Shown piece after piece: positions 26,994-36,540 of a stretch of 64,000 nt of DNA. Within the stretch, counting starts at the first letter, position 1, and the number at the start of each line of letters is the position of its first letter. The stretch comes from Gulosibacter molinativorax (GTDB taxonomy: Bacteria > Actinomycetota > Actinomycetes > Actinomycetales > Microbacteriaceae): the NCBI RefSeq assembly GCF_003010915.2, contig NZ_CP028426.1, positions 1,798,001 through 1,862,000 of the forward strand. Direction: 5' to 3'. Under the pieces are notes generated by a model. It was not told the origin of the DNA. It did no database searches and saw only the letters and a program-made list of their open reading frames with translations. A program made the position numbers and the translations under genes.

Positions 26994-28276
26994 TCCGCCA
27001 CCCCGAATCGTCGCGGGGTGGCCCACGGGTCGCGCGCCGAGCTGTTCATCCGCACGACCTCCCAGCCAGCCCCGACAAATCGAGTGGCGCTCGAGTCGGT
27101 CTCGATCGCCGGCCCGCACAGGATCGCGATCGCCGGATCACCGTAGCCCGCGAAGTCGATGAGCGACTCGCTGATCGGCCGATCGGTGCGCGTCACGAGC
27201 ACCATCGGGCCGCGGCCCATGCTCGCGGCTCGCATGTGGAGTTCTTCGAGATCATCGGCATCCTCGCTCGACGCGGGTTGAACAAGCATCAGGTGACGCA
27301 TGACCCGGCCGAGGCTCTCGCCCGCGCTGGTGCGCAGGTTGAGCGCGCTCTCGCGCCCCGCGTTGGCGTTCTCGGAGTCATCGATTTCCGTATGGGTCTC
27401 GAGTAGTTCCGTGTCGTAGCCAATTTCGTGCAGCCGCGTAAGCACGGAGGCGATTACCGAGACGCCCAGCTCGAACGCCGGGTCGATGCCCTTTCGATTC
27501 GTGGGCGCGGTGTCGAACACCACGAGTGCGACGACCTCGGCGTGGTGCTCCTCCTGGCGCACGCGAAGCTCGCCCGCGCGCGCCGTCGCGCGCCAGTGGA
27601 CGCGACGAAGCGCATCGCTGCGGCGGTATTCGCGGGTCACGACGTCGTCCGCGTCCCCCGCGCGACCGAGCGCGATTTCGGCCTCGGAGCCGGTGCGCAG
27701 TGCCGGAATGTCGAGCCGGTCCACGTTGTGCACGTGCGGCCACACCTCGATCTCGACCGGGTCGCCCACCTGGATCACGCGTCGGGTCAGCCCGAGTCCG
27801 TCGATGTTCTCAAGGAAGAGCGGGCCGATCTGGCTAATGCCGCGGCGCATCCTGGTGAGCCCGTACGCAATGCGCCGCCGGCGACGGCCCTCGCGCCGGT
27901 GGAGTCGGCTCGCGACCGCGGGCAAGACTCCCGCGACCTGCTGCCGGTCGGTACCGGTCACACGGTCGATATAGCTTGACGCCTCCAGCCCGTAGATGGA
28001 CTTGTTGCGCACCTCGGCAACGACACGAATGCGGTCGCCCGCCGCCACCGTGGTCGGGTAGACCGCGCGCTCGATCTCGAGCTTCGGTCGCGCGAGCACG
28101 CGCAGCAGCAGTGTGAGCAGCGGAAGCAGGATCAGAACGAGGCCAAAGAAGCGCAGTTCGGCCACACCGAAGATCTCGGCGAGCGCAATCAGCACGACGC
28201 CTGCGGCCATGAGGCCCCAGGCGCGAGCAGTTGGCCGCAGTCGCCGCGCCTTGACGGGCCGCGCGTTGGTCGTCAT
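26990..28276 (-). CDS. DUF58-domain membrane protein
   Basis: A 428-residue protein with two N-terminal membrane helices (AWGLMAAGVVLIALAEIFG and FGLVLILLPLLTLLLRV), then a cytosolic part ending in a vWA-like DUF58 domain. The DUF58 signature is seen as REYRRSDALRRVHWRATAR. Members co-occur with MoxR AAA+ ATPases, and this one starts 6 bases after the MoxR gene. The ATPase is thought to remodel or activate the DUF58 protein, but the substrate is not known here. Overlaps the transglutaminase gene by four bases. Confidence 0.92.
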   Translation of the reverse strand: MTTNARPVKARRLRPTARAWGLMAAGVVLIALAEIFGVAELRFFGLVLILLPLLTLLLRVLARPKLEIERAVYPTTVAAGDRIRVVAEVRNKSIYGLEASSYIDRVTGTDRQQVAGVLPAVASRLHRREGRRRRRIAYGLTRMRRGISQIGPLFLENIDGLGLTRRVIQVGDPVEIEVWPHVHNVDRLDIPALRTGSEAEIALGRAGDADDVVTREYRRSDALRRVHWRATARAGELRVRQEEHHAEVVALVVFDTAPTNRKGIDPAFELGVSVIASVLTRLHEIGYDTELLETHTEIDDSENANAGRESALNLRTSAGESLGRVMRHLMLVQPASSEDADDLEELHMRAASMGRGPMVLVTRTDRPISESLIDFAGYGDPAIAILCGPAIETDSSATRFVGAGWEVVRMNSSARDPWATPRRFGVAE

Positions 28277-28281
28277 TAAAA

Positions 28282-29253
28282 CTAGGCTCCCGTGGGTGCC
28301 GGAATTTGCGCCGCGATTTGCTCGAGGATGCGGCTCGCTTCGGCGTACGAGCTCGACTTGCGTCCCGCCCGGCTGCCGATGACGAGGCGGTGGGCGAATA
28401 CGCGCACGAGCAGGTCGCGGACGTCGTCGGGGATCACGTAGGAGCGACCGGCAATCGCCGCCGAGGCCTTCGCCGCGCGCAGCAGGTGGAGGGATGCGCG
28501 CGGGCTCACGCCAACGCGAATGGCCTCGTGCTCGCGGGTCGCCCGGGCCAAGTCGACGACGTATTGCTTGACGCTCGGAGCGACAAACACATCCTGCACC
28601 TGCGTGATCATCGTGCGCACCTGAGCGGCGCTCACGACCGGCTCGAGGCTCGAAAGCGGGTCGACGCGATCGCGTGACTCGAGCATCTTCAGCTCCGAGT
28701 CGCGATCCGGGTAGCCCATCGAGATGCGCGCCATGAAGCGGTCACGCTGCGCCTCGGGTAGTGGGTAGGTGCCCTCCATTTCGGAGGGGTTCTGCGTCGC
28801 GAACACGGTGAACGGGTCGGGGAGGCGGTGCGTCTGCCCGTCGACCGAGACCTGGCGCTCCTCCATACACTCGAGCAGCGCGGACTGGGTCTTCGGCGAG
28901 GCACGGTTGATCTCGTCACCGATCACGACGTTCGCGAATACGGGGCCGGGCTGAAACTCGAACTCGGCCTTGCGCTGATCGAAGATTGCGACGCCAGTGA
29001 CGTCGCTCGGCAGCATGTCGGGAGTGAACTGGATGCGGTTCACCTTCGAGCTCATCGCCTTCGCAAGCGTCTTGGCCAGCACGGTCTTACCGACGCCCGG
29101 CACATCCTCGACGAGCAGGTGCCCGCCAGCCAAGAGCACCGTGACCGCGAGGCGGACCTGCTCTGGTTTGCCGACAACGACGCTCGAGACCGCTTCTTGT
29201 AGTCGGCTCGCGTTCTCGAATAACGCGTTGGGGGTGGAGGCGTGCTCAGTCAT
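28282..29253 (-). CDS. MoxR-family AAA+ ATPase
   Basis: A 323-residue AAA+ ATPase of the MoxR class. Walker A is EDVPGVGKT, Walker B VVIGDEINRASPKTQSALL, sensor I ATQNPSEMEGTYPLPEAQ, and the arginine finger region DRFM. The C-terminal lid has SPRASLHLLRAAKA. The start at 29253 gives MTEHASTPNALF. First gene of a three-gene operon (MoxR, DUF58, transglutaminase), divergent from rsmD across 55 bp. Confidence 0.94.
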   Translation of the reverse strand: MTEHASTPNALFENASRLQEAVSSVVVGKPEQVRLAVTVLLAGGHLLVEDVPGVGKTVLAKTLAKAMSSKVNRIQFTPDMLPSDVTGVAIFDQRKAEFEFQPGPVFANVVIGDEINRASPKTQSALLECMEERQVSVDGQTHRLPDPFTVFATQNPSEMEGTYPLPEAQRDRFMARISMGYPDRDSELKMLESRDRVDPLSSLEPVVSAAQVRTMITQVQDVFVAPSVKQYVVDLARATREHEAIRVGVSPRASLHLLRAAKASAAIAGRSYVIPDDVRDLLVRVFAHRLVIGSRAGRKSSSYAEASRILEQIAAQIPAPTGA

Positions 29254-29308
29254 GACCGCTATCTTTCCATGTCTGCGGGTGGGACGCCCCAACACTTACT
29301 ATCGAAAC

Positions 29309-29872
29309 ATGACGCGAATCATTGCCGGGGCTGCTGGAGGCACCGTACTCCGAGCCTCCCACACCGGCACCCGTCCCACGAGCGACCGGGTTCGCGAGGC
29401 GCTATTTTCCGCGCTTGAGTCGGCCTTCGAGTTCGAGGGCGCGCGGGTGCTCGATCTCTACGCCGGCTCGGGCGCGCTTGGCTTCGAGTCGCTTTCGCGA
29501 GGAGCGGAATCGCTGACGCTCGTCGAGCGCAGCGGCTCGGTGTGCCGGATCGCGCAGCGCAATCTCGCCGCCCTTCGGCCGGCGCTCGGTGAGGATGCGC
29601 AGGTCACCATCGTCGAGTCGGCCACGCGTTCCTGGCTCGGCACCGCCCGCGGCGAATTCGATCTCGTGTTCTTGGATCCGCCCTACGAGCTGTCCAATGC
29701 CGACTGCGAGGCGGATTTGGCGCTGCTGGCTCCGCGGCTGAGCGAGGGCGCGCTCGTGGTGGTCGAGCGGTCGACGCGCAGCGGGGATCTGGCGCTGCCG
29801 GAGGGCCTGCGCCTGTGGCGCCGCCGCGACTACGGCGATACGGCGCTGCACTTCATCGAGCCCGCGGAATAG
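29309..29872 (+). CDS. rsmD: 16S rRNA (guanine-966-N2)-methyltransferase RsmD
   Basis: A 187-residue SAM-dependent methyltransferase that modifies G966 of 16S rRNA in the assembling 30S subunit. Motif I is VLDLYAGSGALGFESLSRG, and the catalytic DPPY tetrapeptide is in LVFLDPPYELS. The N-terminus MTRIIAGAAGGTVLR and the TRPTSDRVREALF segment are family hallmarks. The start at 29309 is the only ATG near that N-terminus. Unlike its neighbours it is on the plus strand, convergent with thiL. Confidence 0.95.
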   Translation: MTRIIAGAAGGTVLRASHTGTRPTSDRVREALFSALESAFEFEGARVLDLYAGSGALGFESLSRGAESLTLVERSGSVCRIAQRNLAALRPALGEDAQVTIVESATRSWLGTARGEFDLVFLDPPYELSNADCEADLALLAPRLSEGALVVVERSTRSGDLALPEGLRLWRRRDYGDTALHFIEPAE

Positions 29873-29888
29873 TCTCGCCCGCCCCTCG

Positions 29889-30938
29889 CTACTCGACGCC
29901 GATGTACGGGTCCCAGCCATCGGGCTGGGCGACCTCGCCATCGACCAGTACCGGTGCATCCAAGTTCTCGAGCACGCGACCAATCGCGCGGAACGGCTCG
30001 GGTAGCTGAGCGTCGGCAGGAAAGGTCGCGAGCAGCGCGTGGTCCTCGCCGCCGCCGAGTACGAGCCGCAGGGCGAGCGCGTCGGTGCCCTCCGCATCCA
30101 GGCCGAAGGCACGCTCGAGCGGCGCGCGCAGGTGCTCGACATCGGCGGCCACGGTTTGCGAGCCAATCGCGATGGTGACTCCGCTCGCGGTCGCGAGCCG
30201 GGTGGCATCGAGCAGCGGACCGTCCGAGAGATCCATCATCGCGGTCGAGCCGGCGCGCGCCGCCGCGACGCCGGCATACAGCGGCGGCTCCGGGGCGAGT
30301 TGCGCGCGCACGAGACTCGCCGAGGCCTCATCGACCGTGCCGCTCTGCGCATCCCGACCCTGCGCATCCACACCCGAGAACAGCAGCCGGAGTCCGGCGG
30401 CCGCTCGGCCCATATCCCCCGCGACCGCAACCACGTCGCCGGGTCGCGCGCCCGAGCGAAGCACAGGATCGAGCCCATCCATCGACCCGAAGACCGTCAC
30501 CGCGATCGTGACCACGGGCGAGGTCGCGAGATCGCCACCAACGACCCCCACGCCAGGCGCCAAACGCTCGAGGCCGATCGCGAGCCCGCGGGCGAGGCCC
30601 TCGACGAAATCGACCGGGGTGTCGCGCGGCACCGCGAGGGCGACGACGAGCCCGGTGGGGCGGGCACCCATCGCCGCGATATCGGCGAGGTTGGATGCGA
30701 CGGCCTTACGCCCGAGCTGCTCGGGTGTGGACCACTCGAGGCGAAAGTCCGCGCCCTCGATCATCGTGTCCGTGCTGATGACGACCCGCTGATCGGGCGC
30801 GGCGAGCACAGCAGCATCATCGCCGGGGCCGAGGAGCGCATCGCCCTCCGGCAGATGGGTGAGGAGCCGGCGAAGCGTTTCACGCTCCCCCGCTTCGGCA
30901 ACGGTGAGTCGGGGCGAAGAATTGGGAATCGAAGGCAC
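29889..30938 (-). CDS. thiL: Thiamine-monophosphate kinase
   Basis: A 349-residue ThiL that phosphorylates thiamine phosphate to thiamine diphosphate. The family's GPGDDAAVL, STDTMIEGADFRLEW and GDLATS metal-binding segments are visible, along with MDLSDG and GGGEDHALLA toward the C-terminus. The GTG at 30938 is chosen because it starts VPSIPNSSPRL just before the domain. Longer readings to 31142 cross the divergent lipoprotein gene. No thiamine riboswitch was seen in the 25-bp gap to DUF3515. Confidence 0.95.
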   Translation of the reverse strand: MPSIPNSSPRLTVAEAGERETLRRLLTHLPEGDALLGPGDDAAVLAAPDQRVVISTDTMIEGADFRLEWSTPEQLGRKAVASNLADIAAMGARPTGLVVALAVPRDTPVDFVEGLARGLAIGLERLAPGVGVVGGDLATSPVVTIAVTVFGSMDGLDPVLRSGARPGDVVAVAGDMGRAAAGLRLLFSGVDAQGRDAQSGTVDEASASLVRAQLAPEPPLYAGVAAARAGSTAMMDLSDGPLLDATRLATASGVTIAIGSQTVAADVEHLRAPLERAFGLDAEGTDALALRLVLGGGEDHALLATFPADAQLPEPFRAIGRVLENLDAPVLVDGEVAQPDGWDPYIGVE

Positions 30939-30963
30939 GGCGTCACGATACCCTGGAGGGGAT

Positions 30964-31461
30964 ATGTCTCGCCGAATCTTCACCGCGCTTGCGCCTGTTG
31001 TCGTCATTTCCGCTTTGGCCCTGACCGGCTGCTCCGGCCCCTCCGTCCCGATGCAGCCTGCCGAGGATGCGGGGGCACCCGAGTGCGCCGAGGTCACGGT
31101 GCGCCTGCCCGACACGGTCGACGACCTCGAGCTGAGGTACACGAATGCTCAGGCGACCGGCGCGTGGGGTAACCCCGCCTCCGTCCTGCTGCGCTGCGGC
31201 GTGGCCACTCCCCCGCCGACGACAGACCAGTGCCTCAGTCTCGACGGCATCGACTGGGTCGAGGACGACTCAGAGGCACCGACTTACCGGTACACGACGT
31301 ACGGCCGCACCCCCGCGGTCGAGGTTGTCATCGACTCCTCGACCGGTGTTTCAGGGCTCAACACGCTCATGGACCTCAACGAGGCCGTGAGCTACCTGCC
31401 GCAGAGCGGAGCGTGCGTCGGCGCCGAGGATGTCCTCGGTATACCGACCGAGACGCCCTAG
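30964..31461 (+). CDS. DUF3515-family lipoprotein
   Basis: A 165-residue lipoprotein, with signal APVVVISALALTGCSGPS (lipobox LTGC). The mature part has PECAEVTVRLPDTV, RCGVATPPPTTDQCLSLDG and the VDWVE-type strand characteristic of DUF3515, a conserved actinobacterial family of unknown function. Four cysteines in the mature part may form disulfides. A strong GGAGGGG lies just before the ATG. Divergent from thiL by 25 bp and convergent with ddl. In many actinobacteria it lies in the same order but co-directional with ddl and thiL. Confidence 0.9.
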   Translation: MSRRIFTALAPVVVISALALTGCSGPSVPMQPAEDAGAPECAEVTVRLPDTVDDLELRYTNAQATGAWGNPASVLLRCGVATPPPTTDQCLSLDGIDWVEDDSEAPTYRYTTYGRTPAVEVVIDSSTGVSGLNTLMDLNEAVSYLPQSGACVGAEDVLGIPTETP

Positions 31462-31467
31462 CGCGCA

Positions 31468-31543
31468 CTTCGATAAGGCGCTGCGCGCCTACTCAGCGGC
31501 CGGACACGATCCTTGAGTAGGCCGCAGGCCGTATCGAAAGGGG
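31468..31543. repeat. Inverted CTACTCA/TATCGAA repeat pair
   Basis: The left arm (TTCGATAAGGCGCTGCGCGC then CTACTCA) and the right arm (TTGAGTAGGCCG...GTATCGAA) are opposite-orientation copies of the repeat seen near 1.0, 62.1 and 63.3 kb. The pair lies between convergent DUF3515 and ddl and may act as a bidirectional terminator. Confidence 0.65.
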
Positions 31544-31550
31544 AGAAACC

Positions 31551-32672
31551 CTAGCGGGCCCGGTCGATCGCAACCTCGATCAGCTCGGTGATGAGCTGGT
31601 CGTACGGCATGCCCGATTCCTGCCAGCAGCGCGGGAACATCGAGATCGGCGTGAACCCGGGCATCGTGTTCACCTCGTTGACGAGGAAACCCTCGTCGTC
31701 AAGGAAGAAGTCCACGCGGGAGAGCCCCTCGGCTCCGAGCGCGTCAAACGCGCGAATCGCGAGGTCCTGCGCCTCGGCGAGCTGCGCATCCGAGACCTCC
31801 GCCGGGCAGCTGAGCTGCACGGCCGAGTCATCGAGATACTTTGCCGCGAAGTCGTAGAACTCGGCGTTGTCGACGATGATCTCGCCGGCGACGGATGCGC
31901 GGGCACGCTCGCCGCGACGGGATCCGAGCACGGCGATCTCGATTTCGCGGCCGGAGATGCCCTGCTCGATCAGCACGTGATCGTCTTCGGCGAACGCGAC
32001 CTCCATCGCGGCCGCCAGCATCGCCGGTTCCTTGACCTTCGAGACACCGACCGACGAACCGGCACGCGCGGGCTTCACGAACGCCGGGAAGCCGACCTCT
32101 GCCTCGACCCGCGCGGCGATCGCCGCCGCATCCGCGGCCCACTCATGTGCGTGCACGGTGAATCCCGGCGCAACGCGCAGGCCCGCGGCATCGAGCAATA
32201 TCTTCGTGTAGTGCTTGTCCATACCCGCGGCGGACGCGAGCACCCCCGAGCCGACGAACGGTAGGTCGACGAGCGAGAGCTGGCCCTGGATCGTGCCGTC
32301 CTCGCCGTAGGGCCCATGCAGGATCGGGAAGACCACGTCGACGTTGCCGAGCTGTTCGAAGCTGCCGTCCTCGCGGCTCACCGAGATTCGGCGGTGCAGG
32401 GCCGAGTCGGGCAGGTGGATGCGCGTGCCGTTGTCCACGACCTCCGGGAGGTTCTCGGGGTTGAGGCGGAACTTCTCGGGGTCGTCGTCCTCGAGTACCC
32501 AGACGCCGTCCCGCGTAATGCCGACCGGGATGATGCGGAAGCGAGTGCGGTCAATCGCGGCGAGCACGCCTGCCGCAGTGGCGCAGCTAATTTGATGCTC
32601 GCTCGAGCGTCCGCCGAACAGCACCACGACGGTGGTGAGGTGGTCAGTGCTGTGCTGTGCGGTTTCCGTCAT
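31551..32672 (-). CDS. ddl: D-alanine--D-alanine ligase
   Basis: A 373-residue ATP-grasp ligase that makes D-Ala-D-Ala for peptidoglycan. The N-terminal GGRSSEHQIS, the HGPYGEDGTIQG loop, KPARAGSSVGVSKV (ATP-grasp lysine and glycine loop) and the C-terminal EVNTMPGFTPISMFP metal/substrate segment are all present. Two ATGs overlap the gpsA stop. The second (32672) is preferred for its distance from GGGGAG. It is slightly long at the N-terminus, normal for actinobacteria. Confidence 0.96.
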   Translation of the reverse strand: MTETAQHSTDHLTTVVVLFGGRSSEHQISCATAAGVLAAIDRTRFRIIPVGITRDGVWVLEDDDPEKFRLNPENLPEVVDNGTRIHLPDSALHRRISVSREDGSFEQLGNVDVVFPILHGPYGEDGTIQGQLSLVDLPFVGSGVLASAAGMDKHYTKILLDAAGLRVAPGFTVHAHEWAADAAAIAARVEAEVGFPAFVKPARAGSSVGVSKVKEPAMLAAAMEVAFAEDDHVLIEQGISGREIEIAVLGSRRGERARASVAGEIIVDNAEFYDFAAKYLDDSAVQLSCPAEVSDAQLAEAQDLAIRAFDALGAEGLSRVDFFLDDEGFLVNEVNTMPGFTPISMFPRCWQESGMPYDQLITELIEVAIDRAR

Positions 32673-33745
32673 CATTCTCCCCGCGGAATCTCGTTATCGG
32701 TTGCTAGGTGTGGTGCCAGGTCGACCGGGCGCATGCGGCCCTCGAGCACGGCCGCGATCTGCTGCACGATCGGCATCGGCACACCGCGCTCCTCCGCGAG
32801 CTCGCGGATGGAGTCGACCGAGCGAAGCCCCTCGGCCGTCTGTTCCATTCGGCTGTTGACGTCCTGGTAGCTGTAGCCCTGGCCGAGTAGGCGTCCGGCC
32901 GTGAAGTTTCTCGACAGCGGCGACATACACGTCGCGATGAGGTCGCCCATCCCGGCAAGGCCCATCATGGTCTCGCGGGATGCGCCCATCGCCACCGCGA
33001 AGTCGGTGATTTCCGCGAGGCCGCGGGTCATGATCGAGGCCTTGGTGTTCTCGCCATAGCCGACGCCGTCGGCGATACCGATCGCGATCGCGATCAGGTT
33101 TTTCAGCACCCCGCCGAATTCGGTGCCGATCACATCCTGGTTCACGAAGGACCGCAGGTAAGAGTTCCGGGCAACCTGGGCGACGCGCACCGCGAGGTCC
33201 TCCGACTCGCTCGCCACGACGATCGCCGTGGGCTCCTCGCGTGCGATCTCGAGCGCGATGTTGGGGCCGGATGCGACCGCAATGTGATCCGCGCCGATGC
33301 CGGATACGTCCGCGATCACCTCGCTCATGCGCTTACCCGTCGAGCGTTCGACGCCCTTCATAAGGCTGACAATGCTCGCGCCGGGCTTCAAGAACTCGCG
33401 AAACTCCTCGATGTTCTCGCGCGCGGATTGCGCCGGGACCGAGATAAAGATCAGGTCCGCACCCGAAATCGCCGCCGCGAGGTCGTCGGTAGCGACGATC
33501 CGTTCGGGCAGGTTTATGCCGGGCAGGTACAGGGTGTTGCGATGCGCGCCGTTGATTTCCTCGACGAGCTCGGGGCGGCGCACGACGAGGGTGACGTTCC
33601 GGCCGCCGTCGGCAACGATCTTCGCGAAGGTCGTTCCCCAGTTACCGCCGCCGATGACGACGATGCGTTCACCCTCCGTCGCGGACTCGCTGCCCACGAG
33701 GGTGGGCAGGGTGATTGGTGTGGTCGCGGGATACCACTCGCTCAC
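32672..33745 (-). CDS. gpsA: Glycerol-3-phosphate dehydrogenase [NAD(P)+]
   Basis: A 357-residue GpsA that reduces dihydroxyacetone phosphate to sn-glycerol 3-phosphate, the entry to phospholipid synthesis. The Rossmann motif VVIGGGNWGTTFAKI, the catalytic KNLIAIAIGIADGVGYGEN (Lys) and SRNFTAGRLLGQG are seen. An N-terminal extension of about 25 residues is common in actinobacteria. It overlaps plsC at its start and ddl at its stop by four bases or fewer, so the three are co-translated. Confidence 0.96.
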   Translation of the reverse strand: MSEWYPATTPITLPTLVGSESATEGERIVVIGGGNWGTTFAKIVADGGRNVTLVVRRPELVEEINGAHRNTLYLPGINLPERIVATDDLAAAISGADLIFISVPAQSARENIEEFREFLKPGASIVSLMKGVERSTGKRMSEVIADVSGIGADHIAVASGPNIALEIAREEPTAIVVASESEDLAVRVAQVARNSYLRSFVNQDVIGTEFGGVLKNLIAIAIGIADGVGYGENTKASIMTRGLAEITDFAVAMGASRETMMGLAGMGDLIATCMSPLSRNFTAGRLLGQGYSYQDVNSRMEQTAEGLRSVDSIRELAEERGVPMPIVQQIAAVLEGRMRPVDLAPHLATDNEIPRGE

Positions 33746-34509
33746 GGCTTGATCTCGTTCGGCATGCCGTACTCGGTCTGGCCGTGTGCGGCCGGATCGT
33801 AGAGTTCCTTTGGCGCCTTCGCGCCGCGAATCTCCTCGACCAACGCCGTAATCTCGCGCATGATCTTGTCGGTCGCGCCGTCGATCGCGCGCTTCGAGGA
33901 GTGCTTGCCCTCAAACTCGCTCAGGTCGATCGGCTTGCCCACGATCATCTTGATCGGCGCCCGAAAACGGAACTTGAACTTCTTCTGGAAGCGCGGGACC
34001 ACGGCCTGCGCGCCCCACGTCGCGATCGGAATCACGGGGATACCGGACTGCAGTGCGAGCCTCGCCGCACCAGTCTTGCCGCGCATCGGCCACATGTCCG
34101 GCTCACGCGTCAGCGTACCTTCCGGATACACGATGACGGCCCCACCCAGCTCAATAATCTGGTTCGCCGCGTTCATCGAGTTTGCCTTTGCACGCGAGCG
34201 CGACCGCTCAACCGGGATCTGCCCGCTCTTGTGGAGCAGCCAGCCGACAACCGGAATCTTGAACAGTGAGGCCTTGGCCATGAAGCGCGGCTTGCGGCCG
34301 AGCCGCCACACCCCGTATCCCGTCACGACCGGGTCGATGTCCGAGTAGTGATTCGGGGTCAGGATGTACGGACCGGTCGCCGGCAGCGTGCCCTTGACGT
34401 CGTACTTGAACAGGAGCTTGAGCGGAGGCACAGCAATCCCGGCCATGAGCCAGAAGATTGAGGGCCGACGCTTTTCGGGGGATGCTGCTCCCCACGATTT
34501 TCGCGCCAC
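33742..34509 (-). CDS. plsC: 1-acyl-sn-glycerol-3-phosphate acyltransferase
   Basis: A 255-residue membrane-associated acyltransferase that forms phosphatidic acid. The catalytic NHYSDID (H-x4-D) follows a short hydrophobic segment. The second block is VIVYPEGTLTREPDMWPMRG (EGT), and AARLALQSGIPVIPIATWG is the third. It starts 4 bp downstream of murA's stop and overlaps gpsA, fitting the wall-and-lipid synthesis operon. Confidence 0.94.
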   Translation of the reverse strand: MARKSWGAASPEKRRPSIFWLMAGIAVPPLKLLFKYDVKGTLPATGPYILTPNHYSDIDPVVTGYGVWRLGRKPRFMAKASLFKIPVVGWLLHKSGQIPVERSRSRAKANSMNAANQIIELGGAVIVYPEGTLTREPDMWPMRGKTGAARLALQSGIPVIPIATWGAQAVVPRFQKKFKFRFRAPIKMIVGKPIDLSEFEGKHSSKRAIDGATDKIMREITALVEEIRGAKAPKELYDPAAHGQTEYGMPNEIKP

Positions 34510-34513
34510 CGAC

Positions 34514-35884
34514 CTAGCTTTCTACCGTGAATTCCGCGCCGAGTGTGCGCAGCTTCGTGAGGAAGTTCTCGTACCCTCGGGCGATGATGCCGACGTTTGA
34601 CACGCGCGAAACGCCGTCCGCCATCAGCGCCGCGATGAGGTGGCTGAAGCCACCGCGAAGGTCCGGCACCTCAATGTCGGCGCCGTGCATCTGTGTCGGC
34701 CCCGAAATGACGGCCGAGTGCACGAAGTTGCGCTGCCCGAAGCGGCACGACTGGCCACCGAGGCACTCGCGGTGCAGCTCGATCGTCGCACCCATCTTGA
34801 CCAGCGCATCCGTAAACCCGAAGCGCTGCTCGTACACGGTCTCGTGCACGATCGATACGCCAGGAGCCTGCGTCAGCGCGACCACAAGCGGCTGCTGCCA
34901 GTCCGTCATGAAACCGGGGTGCACATCCGTCTCGATCACGACGGGCTTGAGGTCCTCGCCCGGGTGCTTGAAGTTGATGCCGTCGCGGTGGATCTCGAAG
35001 ATGCCACCAGCCTTGCGGAACACGTTGAGGAACGTCAGCATCTCGGACTGGGTCGCGCCCTCGACGAAGATCTCGCCGCGGGTCGCGAGCGCGGCGGCCG
35101 CCCAGCTGGCGGCCTCGTTGCGGTCGAAGAGCGAGAAGTGGTCGTACCCGCCGAGACGCGAAACGCCCTCGATGCGGATGACGCGATCGGCGTCAACCGA
35201 GATAATCGCGCCCATCTTCTGGAGCACGTTAATGAGATCCATGATCTCGGGCTCGGTTGCCGCGTTCGTGAGCTCGGTCATGCCCTCCGCGCGTACCGCG
35301 GTGAGGAGCACCTGCTCGGTCGCGCCGACCGACGGGTAGTCGAGGCGAATCTTCGCGCCTCGCAGGCCGTTGGGCGCGGTGAGGCGGATGCCCTCGGGGA
35401 GCTTGTCGACCACCGCGCCGAACGAGCGCAGTGCGGAGAGGTGGAAGTCGATCGGGCGGTCACCGATGCGGCAGCCACCGAGGTCCGGGATGAACGCCTC
35501 ACCGAGCTGGTGCAGCAGCGGGCCGCAGAACAGAATCGGGATGCGGCTCGAGCCAGCGTGCGCGTTGATCTCGGCCATGTGGGCGACCTTGACGTTCGTC
35601 GGGTCGAGCCGGAGCTCGCCCCCTTCAACATCTCGCTCGACCTTGACGCCGTGTACCTCGAGCAAACCCGCGACGACGCGAACGTCTGAGATGTCGGGTA
35701 CGTTGCGCAACACGCTTGGCTCGTCGCCAAGGAGCGATGCGACCATCGCCTTCGTCACGAAGTTCTTCGCGCCGCGGACGAGAAGTCGACCGTTCAGCGG
35801 CTTCCCTCCGTGGAAGGTGATGGTGTCGGCGTTAAGGCCGACGAATTTCGCAGCGCGAGCCGCGTCCTGATTCAGGCTGGTCAC
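34514..35884 (-). CDS. murA: UDP-N-acetylglucosamine 1-carboxyvinyltransferase
   Basis: A 456-residue EPSP-synthase-fold enzyme making UDP-GlcNAc-enolpyruvate, the first committed peptidoglycan step. [20 protein letters not shown] is the N-terminal lysine region. The phosphoenolpyruvate-binding cysteine is conserved in [14 protein letters not shown], implying fosfomycin sensitivity at the target. Later blocks include [13 protein letters not shown] and [16 protein letters not shown] start at 35884 overlaps leuD's stop. Confidence 0.95.
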   Translation of the reverse strand: MTSLNQDAARAAKFVGLNADTITFHGGKPLNGRLLVRGAKNFVTKAMVASLLGDEPSVLRNVPDISDVRVVAGLLEVHGVKVERDVEGGELRLDPTNVKVAHMAEINAHAGSSRIPILFCGPLLHQLGEAFIPDLGGCRIGDRPIDFHLSALRSFGAVVDKLPEGIRLTAPNGLRGAKIRLDYPSVGATEQVLLTAVRAEGMTELTNAATEPEIMDLINVLQKMGAIISVDADRVIRIEGVSRLGGYDHFSLFDRNEAASWAAAALATRGEIFVEGATQSEMLTFLNVFRKAGGIFEIHRDGINFKHPGEDLKPVVIETDVHPGFMTDWQQPLVVALTQAPGVSIVHETVYEQRFGFTDALVKMGATIELHRECLGGQSCRFGQRNFVHSAVISGPTQMHGADIEVPDLRGGFSHLIAALMADGVSRVSNVGIIARGYENFLTKLRTLGAEFTVES

Positions 35885-36540
35885 TCGCGTGTACCTCCAG
35901 AAAGTTCAATTAGGTCTCCAGCGAGGTTACCCGGCTCGGTATCCGCAAGGGCGGGGAGCGTCTTGGGCATCCACGAAGGACGTGTCTGTTCAAACGCGGT
36001 GATCGCGTCTTCGTCTCGGAGGGTAAGGGCGATGTCATCGAGGCCCTCCATGAGGCGCCACCGAGTGTACTCGTCTATCTCGAAAGCGAAAGAGAGATTG
36101 TCGATTGCCACAGTTCGGTGCTCGAGGCTCACGACGGTTTCTGCCTCGGGGTTCGCCTCAATGGCTTCCCACAGCTGCTCGACTTCGTCTTCCTCTAGCA
36201 CACCCACGAGCAGGCCCTGCTTGCCCGCATTGCCGCGGAAGATCTCGCCGAAGCGCGAGCCGAAGACGGCGCGGAAACCGTAATCGCGCAGCGCCCAGAC
36301 CGCGTGCTCGCGGCTCGAGCCGGTGCCGAAGTCGTGGCCCGCGACGAGAATTCTCGGGTTCGCGTAGCGCGGCTGGTTGAGGACGAATTCCGGGTCCTGC
36401 CGCCAGTTATAAAACAGTGCGTCGTCAAAGCCGGTCTTGGTGACGCGCTTGAGGAATACCGCGGGGATGATCTGGTCGGTGTCGACGTTCGAGCGACGCA
36501 GCGGAACCGCTTTGCCTGCGATGTTGTTGATCTTTTCCAT
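35881..36540 (-). CDS. leuD: 3-isopropylmalate dehydratase, small subunit
   Basis: A 219-residue LeuD. The N-terminus carries the substrate-specifying [20 protein letters not shown] region, and [14 protein letters not shown] is the aconitase-swivel signature. With LeuC it isomerises 2-isopropylmalate to 3-isopropylmalate in leucine synthesis. It starts directly at the end of leuC (shared base) and overlaps murA, so leucine and wall genes are transcriptionally joined here. Confidence 0.96.
   Translation of the reverse strand: MEKINNIAGKAVPLRRSNVDTDQIIPAVFLKRVTKTGFDDALFYNWRQDPEFVLNQPRYANPRILVAGHDFGTGSSREHAVWALRDYGFRAVFGSRFGEIFRGNAGKQGLLVGVLEEDEVEQLWEAIEANPEAETVVSLEHRTVAIDNLSFAFEIDEYTRWRLMEGLDDIALTLRDEDAITAFEQTRPSWMPKTLPALADTEPGNLAGDLIELSGGTRE

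Noticed and set aside
30938..30964. Thiamine riboswitch for thiL
   Set aside because: Only 25 bp separate thiL from the divergent lipoprotein gene and no thi-box pattern is visible.
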